Assembly (NCBI GenBank): GCA_905331475.1
Contig: CAJNYU010000027.1
Location: forward strand, 434,001 to 498,000
Reading direction: 5' to 3'
Length of the DNA: 64,000 nucleotides
From: Rotaria socialis
Taxonomy: Eukaryota > Rotifera > Eurotatoria > Philodinida > Philodinidae
How positions within the stretch are numbered: position 1 is the stretch's first letter; each line of letters begins with the position of its first letter. The notes beneath the pieces were generated by a model. The model made no database searches. It saw nothing but the letters and a program-made list of their open reading frames with translations, and was not told where the DNA came from. The position numbers and the translations under genes were made by a program. Below are positions 57,213 through 64,000 of the stretch, piece by piece.

Positions 57213-59535
57213 TCACTTGTGAATAAAAATAATAAGTATTGAAAAACAAACGCAAGCAAGAAGCAGAATATATTTGAATGCAATTAATTTTGGATCGCGC
57301 ACGCATTCAATTAGTTTAATGAAAAGATCGCCGTTCGATGATGGTGTTGAAACATACGTTGCTGCAAGTTTTTCAACGGAGATTGCCGACTTTTTCTTTT
57401 TTATTTTACGAGTTCGTAAACAACTTTGATTATGAAGATTTTCACTATGAAAAAACAAAAGAAATGATCAGTTTAGCAAACAATCTGAAAAAACAAACAT
57501 AACATACATGGATTCATTAATAGATGCAACAGCTTCGATTAGATTTTGACAAGCGGGCTGTTGTTCTTGAACAACATTTGCTGGATCAATCGGAGAGGAT
57601 GGTGATTCTGCATGAACAACAGATTCCTCTGTGTTGTTAATTTCATCTATTGACTGTTCGATTGGTTCAGTTAAATTTGTATTTTCTTCTCGCGTCCGAA
57701 CTCGATCGTCTTCTGCATCATTAGTCGAACTGAACAAAAAATCATTGTATATGCCCTGGCCTTTATAGCCAATGCTGCACATATTCATTAGATAACCTCT
57801 GATTCTTTTTTTTCTATGTTTCCAGGCTTTTGCAAATGATAAGACTCCGGATTTATTAATTTATCGATTGTCAAAACAATATATGGAGACAATGGCAAGG
57901 TCTTCATACTTTCTGAACTTATGTAAGAAGAACAAAAGATAAGGTTGTTTCAATGCCAATAAAAATACTCGAGTAACTTTTGTTTTCTATCTACGATAGA
58001 ATATACGCAATAGAACGTTCCGCAAAGAAGCGAGTTCAATCATACGCGCTCATCTCCATAAATGTCTGCGAAGAACTGATCGACCATCTGCTAGTAGCAT
58101 TTATAAACATTGTGGCTATCTATTAATGGATAAAAGTCAAAACATCTAATCCTATTATTCTGATATACAAATTAAAATAGACAATGCATGAACGATAACA
58201 AATTGACATCCTACGACTAGGATTCACACCTTACGTCATCGTATTCTCGATATTTTTACCTTTGAAAAATCTCTGATTGATTTATTGATTCTTGTTGTTT
58301 ATCTTCATCATAAATTAAATAGTCATCATCTTCATTTATTGTTTGTGAATGTTCTAATCAATGATAATCGTGAACGTTCGTTAATAGACGGAAAGAAGAA
58401 GAAAAAAGCTCGTACCTATATTTGTTGTTTCTAAAACAGTATCATATAATTGTTTGGTATAAGGATTCGTTTTTGTTAATTTTCCAATATGATTAGATTT
58501 TAGAATAAACAAAATATTTTGTTTTAAATCAGAAAAAAATCTCAATAGGCTTTTTTCCGTTCGATCACCAAAATCATTAATTGAATTTGTATTAAAACAA
58601 TAATTCGATAGGCTTAAACATAATTCAAAATGCTGTTGTTTATTAATAGGATTTAATTCCTCTAGTTGTTTTAAATAATCGAAATATTCTGTTGTTCCAT
58701 ATTTTAAACTGAACGGACAAAGATATTTAATGATCAACGATAAATATGAACTATCAATCCATGTTTTTAAATAAAAATCTTTAATATAGATTAATTTTGA
58801 ATTTAAAATTTTATTTAATAATCTATTTGTCCATTTGAGTAGATCACTACGATGTTGTCCATAGGAAAATATTGTATTTTCATTATAAATATGTTTATTT
58901 GTTGCTATATGAAATGATGGGAAATCGAATATTTTCATAATTATCCAAAGCAATGCTAAAATTTGTTTACGATTTCCTGAAACAATATCATGCGGAGATA
59001 TGTTTATATGTTGCATATGCAATTTTAAATAGTCCAAGACATATTGAACATTTGTTAATGAATGAAAACGTGTATGACCATGTTCTCGTTTTAATTTCGT
59101 CGATGAAAATATTTCAATTAAATCAATTAATACATGTCCATTGGCTAAATCTTGTGAAAGATCTTTAACGAGCTTTTGATCATTCTTCGATGATAAATGA
59201 TAGTTGATAAATTTTAAAAAACTCGATATTTGTATATCATCCATTCTTTTATGCAATTGTTCAATGCGTTTCCTTGTATAATAGTCTTGCGAATGGTCTA
59301 ATGAAGACGATAGCACATATGTTGTTAGTTGGCTCTCTTCTTTTGAGTCGAATGCTGACGATATGATATCAGTATTGATAGGAACACTATGACTGTTTCT
59401 GCTAGTGATCAATAATGTTGAGGCACAAACCGACGATGGAAGAGGGCAAGGTTGTGTCGATTTGTCAGCATTTGAGGGACACAATGTGGTGGGAATCGAG
59501 GACGAACACCATTCGTGTTTTTTAGTACATGACAT
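57213..59535 (-). CDS. Tandem calponin-homology, tail-anchored actin-binding protein (calmin/nesprin-like)
   Basis: Four exons joined in frame: 58416-59535, 57797-57912, 57508-57755, 57213-57444 (571 aa). The second intron would be only 41 bp. CH1 is clear (ISSFLKFINYHL, then VKDLSQDLANGHVLIDLIEI, HTRFHSLTNVQYVLDYLKL, DIVSGNRKQILALLWIIMKI). A weaker CH2 follows (LLKWTNRLLNKIL to FSDLKQNILFIL). An acidic linker leads to a C-terminal TM segment (YILLLACVCFSILIIFIHK). Paired CH domains bind F-actin; with a C-terminal membrane anchor this matches the layout of calmin, or a nesprin without spectrin repeats. The exons could be misread as two genes, but the matching phases support one. Confidence 0.75.
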
Positions 59536-60385
59536 TATTGATAGTTGATCGGGATTGCTTTATGTATCGAGAATAATTATCACGATCAATAATGCCGTCA
59601 TTGACTATAGATTCAATACAAAAATAGAACAGATATCATAATAACTTGGTTTGATACATTTTCAGATATCGAAAGAATAGGTCACCTGATAAATCTATCT
59701 CTTGAGTGGTGTGCGTGTATTTTTTATAGAAACAAAGTTGCACAAAGAGGACTGTTAAATTTTTATCAAAGGTAAATAACTATTTGATTACTGACTCGAT
59801 GAAAATCTATCCTTCACTTACCATGCTTCAAATTTCACTGTCACTTGTGGCTTCCAAATATTCTTCACAACTAATGCTTTACTGATTCATATGCTATATA
59901 TATATATATATATATGTGATTCTTTTTTTTTCTTTTTAAAGAGAAAAACACAATTTTTATTCAATGCCAACATCTGTTCACAATTTTTCTTTTTTTTTGA
60001 TTTACAAAAGAGTAGAATAAAATATCAAACACAAGTCACAAACAATCATTCTTCTTCTTCTTCTTGCTTTTTTGTTGTTCTTCTCATCATTCTCTTTACA
60101 TATAGAAATATCAGCGGCTAATATTTGTTCACGAGAAAAGGCTAAAGTCACTTGTTAATAATGATATCATTCCTGTCTGCTTAGGGGTTTACTTTACCTT
60201 GAGCTTACCATATAATCTAGTGCATGATTGATAGCTACCTATGAACTCGAAATGACATGGATCATATGTAAAAATCGCAATCATCCAAAACAGTTCTATT
60301 TCTGATACATTCAATACAAGACAAACAAAAAGTTTTATTTTTAGCTTTTTGATACAGAGCAAGAGAAACAAACAGTATAAATGAT
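59536..60385. other. Intergenic region
   Basis: 850 bp between the CH-domain gene start and the SF3A2 3' end. It includes a (TA)n run at about 59893-59915 and T-rich tracts. No gene recognised. Confidence 0.5.
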
Positions 60386-61394
60386 TCAACTACGTAATGA
60401 GCCAGGTGGTGCAGGTGGAGCTGGACCATAGGATCGTGAACTTGACGATGAATGGTCACCTGAGTATTTATTTGATTCGAGTTTGAATGCGAATTGAAGG
60501 AAAAACTATTGACGAAAAAAACGATAGACAAGAAAATTTTACGAAACAAACGAACCTGTTTTGTTTCTGTATTATAATATGTCCAAAATTTGCCTTCTGA
60601 TTTATCAACTTCACGACTTGGAATCTTAAACAAACAATATAGAATTTTAATACGTTAAATATAAAAGCAAGGTTACTTTAAACGAGATAGTTTCATAAGG
60701 TTCGGCAGCAAAAAGTAAATATTGCCAACGACGATCCGGTGCTTCAACGTGTTGTTCGAAGCCAGACATAAAACGATGTTTAGGTACAATATTATCTGAT
60801 ATTTCCGGATAGTCAATTTGAAATAAAAGTGACTGTTGTTTCGTATCTGAATATAATCAAAATTAGTTTATTTAACGATAGTGTGTCAACTGGAACAGAG
60901 AAAATGTTTACCTGGATCACGTTGTTTTGTAACTAAAACAAATGAAAATTAGTATATGACAAAATTCATTGAATTAAATTTACCTTTGTAGCCAGGTCGA
61001 CCAATTTTAATAAATTTACGAACTTCATAATGTGGTTTCATTGGTTGAATTATATCAGATGATTGCTGATTTTCACGAGCAGCACGACGCGCTCTAGAAT
61101 AGAAAATGTTGTGATAAATTAAAAATAAAGAAAAAATTAAAATACTTACAAATTCGATTGATGCTTTTTTCCTTGTGTATGAGCCAAGTAAGAGCCTTCA
61201 TTATTGTGTAGTGTTAAACAAAGTTTACATTCATATGTTCCCAAATGATTTTTCATAAAATAAGGATCTTTGGCAAGATTAATTGTTTCAAGAGCCAATT
61301 GACGTAGTCGTTCACGTCGATCGCGATTCGACTCCGATGCACTGGCAACACCACCCATACCAGTTTTACCACCAGCACGATGTTGAAAATCCAT
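60386..61394 (-). CDS. SF3A2: Splicing factor 3A subunit 2
   Basis: Six exons or so. SF3A2 (SAP62/PRP11) is part of the SF3a complex of U2 snRNP. The first exon reads MDFQHRAGGKTGMGGVASAS and carries the matrin-type C2H2 zinc finger (YECKLCLTLHNNEGSYLAH). Next come KFIKIGRPGYK, VTKQRDP, LLFQIDYPEI, RRWQYLLFAAEPYETISFK and IPSREVDKSEGKFWTYYN. The last exon starts FFLQFAFKLESN after a GT-AG intron and ends GPAPPAPPGSLRS. About 230 aa: it lacks the long Pro-rich C-terminal repeats of the human protein (464 aa), as in other compact genomes. It is divergent from CHTOP. Confidence 0.95.
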
Positions 61395-61789
61395 GTTGAC
61401 TTTTTTATTACAAGAAAAAGATTGAACTTTTCACGCTGTCTGGTAATAAAGAAACTGCTTTGCTATGTGCCTGTATTTAGCAATGACAAAATGCTTGATT
61501 TTGATTAGTCAACTAATTCGACCAATGAAAAACCATTCGGAAATACCTCCACGAAAAATTTGCAAAAAAAGATAATTTTTATATGAAAAATAAAACAAAA
61601 AAATTAATATGCATCTAAATGTTTAGTTGTATTTTACAAAAACGATGAATTTTAATTTTAGCCAATCATTGTATACTTATTGTTTATTTCCCAGTCGTGT
61701 CGTGTGTGAATTCGAATATAATTACAAATTACATTCATTTTCATTGTTTGCATTCATTCATTCATTCATTCAACGCAATAAAAGTCAAA
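61395..61789. promoter_or_regulatory. Shared divergent spacer SF3A2 / CHTOP
   Basis: 395 bp between two opposite start codons, with an (ATTC)n microsatellite near 61751-61771 close to the CHTOP start. Probably a bidirectional promoter for two mRNA-processing genes. Confidence 0.45.
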
Positions 61790-62893
61790 ATGATTTCCGG
61801 AAAAATTATTTTAAAATCTGGTACCAAATTATCACTTGATAAGCGGTAATATATTATTAATAGTTTTTGATTCATTCGAATCAATCATTTTAACATAGAT
61901 TCACTGAAATCGCTAAACAAGCACCAGTAGCTACACCACGCATTCAACAGCAAGCGAATGTCATTATTCCATATTCAAGACAAGAACTATTTGGAAATCG
62001 ACGACCCAATGTATTTCTTGCTGCACAAAGACTCAAAAAGGTCGGTTATCCCTATTTAATGGATTGCTAATAAAACAGAGATATTATATCGGATTTCATT
62101 AAATCAGAAAGTCAAGTGAAAGAAAAATATTGACGATCAAATTTAACTCTATGACATATGGATCTGAAAATTTACATAGGAATCAAGCTTTTGTTTGGAC
62201 TTATGTCACATGATCATTATTTCTATTTCAGCGAAGTATTAATTATCGTCTTGGTATGGGTGCTAATCCCAATGTAAATCGTTCATATACAGCTTCGAAC
62301 AAATCCCGTGTGTTTCAACGACTTAGTTTTGGTAATCGTCGACGTAATGACGCAGGTGCTAATCGATATTTATTCGGTGGACAAACTGGTATGGGTGTAC
62401 GCCTTCGAGGGCAAGGTCGTATTCGTGGAAGTATGTGACCATTAGATTTTTTTTTTGCATGTTATAACCAATAATTTCGTTGGATTATTAGCAAGAACAT
62501 TTCGTCCTCGAACACGTGGTTATTTAAATAATAATACAATTAGTCGATATGGTGGTTTTTCAAGACGTGGCAATATGAATAATCGTGGACGAGGAGGAGT
62601 AGCAGGAAGAGGAGCAAACAGAGGTGGAGGACGACGCAATGGAAACAATAATAATTTTAATCGGTAAATATAGATTTTTTTGATTTCAATGAAGTTTAAC
62701 TATTGATTAAATTAGACCAAATAATCGTGGCCGTTTTGGAAATAGTTCTAATCGTGGTGGACGTGGTCGAATGAATAATAACAACAACAACAACAATAAA
62801 AATCTAACAAAAGAAAGTCTTGATACTGAACTTGATAAATATATGGCTCAAACAAAAATTGAAAATGATTCAATTGAAATGAATGCTATTTAA
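61790..62893 (+). CDS. CHTOP: CHTOP-like chromatin target of PRMT1 / mRNA export factor
   Basis: Five exons with short introns: 61790-about 61845, about 61900-62040, 62232-62433, about 62495-62665 and about 62716-62893. The N-terminal motif KIILKSGTKLSLDKRFTEIA matches the CHTOP start, and RRPNVFLAAQRLKKRSINYRLG matches its second conserved block. The middle is an RGG/Arg-Gly-Asn region (GRGGVAGRGANRGGGRR), the likely substrate of arginine methylation. An Asn run follows. The C-terminus LTKESLDTELDKYMAQT is the conserved CHTOP tail. CHTOP joins the TREX complex and stimulates NXF1-dependent mRNA export. About 245 aa, similar to human (248). Confidence 0.9.
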
Positions 62894-63423
62894 TTATTTA
62901 CATTATAATTAAACAAGAAGCAATCATTATCAACTTAGTGTATCTATTGTGTGTGCGTGCGTGTCTCTACCAACGGATGGATTCTTCGCTGTCTCTCTCT
63001 CTCTCTCTCTCTATCTGTCATTCTCTTTGTCTCTACTTCTTTTTTGTCTGTCTTTTTCTATTTGCCAACGTATTACGAGACAATATATATAAATACTCAT
63101 TTTTCATTGACATCGTCATCGCTATACCAACTAAAATGATGGTCCATATTTGTTTTGTTTCTCGTATTACTATTACTACGGTTAATAAAAATCAGCGTAT
63201 ATATGATAACTGCGAAAAAGATTAATAATTTTAAAGTTGATAGACGCAATTGGGATTTATTATTGATTGAGACAAGTTTCGGGTAAGATGATTTACATAT
63301 TTCGATGATTTAATCGATTTTATGTTTTTTGTATTATAGGCTATGATAATAATGAAGAGAGAATAAAGAATTCGATTGGTTTATATGTCATGATCAGTTT
63401 CAGATTTTAATATTTATTTAACT
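62894..63423. other. Intergenic spacer with (TC)n microsatellite
   Basis: 530 bp after CHTOP, with a (TC)n run at about 62992-63012 and a preceding GTGTGTGCGTGCGTG tract. Open frames here are microsatellite artefacts. Confidence 0.7.
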
Positions 63424-64000
63424 ATGATTCCGAAAATATTATTGTTATTATTTAATTTGATTATTTATTGCTTTGCACAGTATGAAGTTGATCCAAATGG
63501 TTATGTTATGTTTTGTCCTTGCATGGGTAAGCTGTGATCTTTCAGCTTTGAATTTACGATCGAGCTCAGAAATGCCATAGAGCGAATTATTTTTATTGAA
63601 TATTTTGTGTTAAGGTCGATTTGGTAATCAAGCAGAACAATTTCTTGGTGCTATTTCATTTACACGAACACTAAATCGAACACTTGTGCTTCCTCATTGG
63701 ATTGAATATCCACCACGAAGTTTTACTTCAGTAAAAGCTTTTCTTAATATTTATTAGTAAATCTATTTGGTGTTCTTTTTTATAGAAACAAGTTCCGTTT
63801 GATACATATTTTCAAGTTGAACCATTACAAGATTATTTGAAAGTTATTTTAATGAAAGATTTTATGATTCATATAGCTGATAGTATATGGCCAAAAGGAA
63901 AACGATATGGTATTTCGAAAACAAAAAAGATTGTTTTCTTCGAACTATTGGTATTTTTGTTTTTTAAGTATTCTGTTATGATGCTCAAGCAAAAGAAAAT
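63424..64000 (+). CDS. POFUT1: GDP-fucose protein O-fucosyltransferase 1, 5' part
   Basis: Three exons are visible and the gene runs off the window. Exon 1 from 63424 has a signal peptide ([19 protein letters not shown]) and [10 protein letters not shown]. Exon 2 has [20 protein letters not shown] and [13 protein letters not shown]. Exon 3 has [18 protein letters not shown] and [12 protein letters not shown], ending at a GTATTT donor near 63910. POFUT1 adds O-fucose to EGF repeats of Notch and other proteins in the ER, using GDP-fucose; GRFGNQ is the family nucleotide-sugar-binding loop. The window end truncates the catalytic domain. Confidence 0.95.

Noticed and set aside
60189..60633. Long minus-strand frame at the 3' end of SF3A2
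   Set aside because: It reads through the last intron; the spliced exon restores the conserved FFLQF sequence.
62938..63225. Open frames over the (TC)n tract
   Set aside because: Serine-leucine repeats produced by the microsatellite.

Overview
The window looks like nuclear DNA of an invertebrate animal, most likely a bdelloid rotifer (Adineta/Rotaria type). The DNA is AT-rich, genes have many short GT-AG introns (often 45-60 bp), and conserved metazoan orthologues lie close together. Intron-poor genes of likely foreign type (GH19 chitinase with hevein domains, a plant-like EEP hydrolase) sit among them. Stretches of degenerate TGTGGG/CCCACA repeat match known bdelloid telomeric sequence. The assignment is inferred; no rRNA or mitochondrial marker is present.

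Layout. 0.6-8.7 kb: a proline-tailed four-TM protein, a decayed exon, an unrecognised multi-exon gene and an intronless EEP gene. 9.1-17.3 kb: SUPT5H (-) and a CNTD1-like cyclin (+), divergent from a 351-bp spacer. 19.1-20.4 kb: GH19 chitinase. 22 kb: tRNA-Lys(CTT) with a decayed copy 0.44 kb away. 24.1-26.1 kb: SK-type K+ channel (-). 28.6 kb: a 62-bp hAT-type MITE with a perfect 8-bp target duplication. 29.6-30.5 kb: a membrane short-chain dehydrogenase. 32.2-43.0 kb: a tight head-to-tail trio of Deltex-type E3, cyclin C and VPS54 (gaps 125 and 169 bp). The last VPS54 intron holds a 0.69-kb foldback element whose arms are arrays of one short palindrome. 44.1-44.9 kb: a second EEP gene. 44.9-52.5 kb: an accessory, repeat-rich zone with several inverted-repeat elements, a truncated gene, a 100-N gap abutted by outward-facing telomere-like repeat, and an AIG1/GIMAP GTPase. 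52.6-64 kb: USP35/38-like deubiquitinase, a tail-anchored protein, a tandem-CH tail-anchored protein (all -), SF3A2 (-) and CHTOP (+) from a shared 395-bp spacer, and the 5' part of POFUT1.

Functional themes. Several genes act in transcription and mRNA maturation or export (SPT5, Mediator cyclin C, SF3A2, CHTOP). Others act in trafficking and glycosylation (VPS54, POFUT1) and ubiquitin signalling (Deltex E3, USP). Deltex and POFUT1 both belong to Notch biology in other animals.

The most unusual signal is a set of inverted-repeat elements (VPS54 intron, 45.4 kb, 48.2 kb, 49.5 kb, and a related field in the Deltex intron). Each is built from its own short self-complementary word repeated in both orientations. 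I know of no named family with this design.
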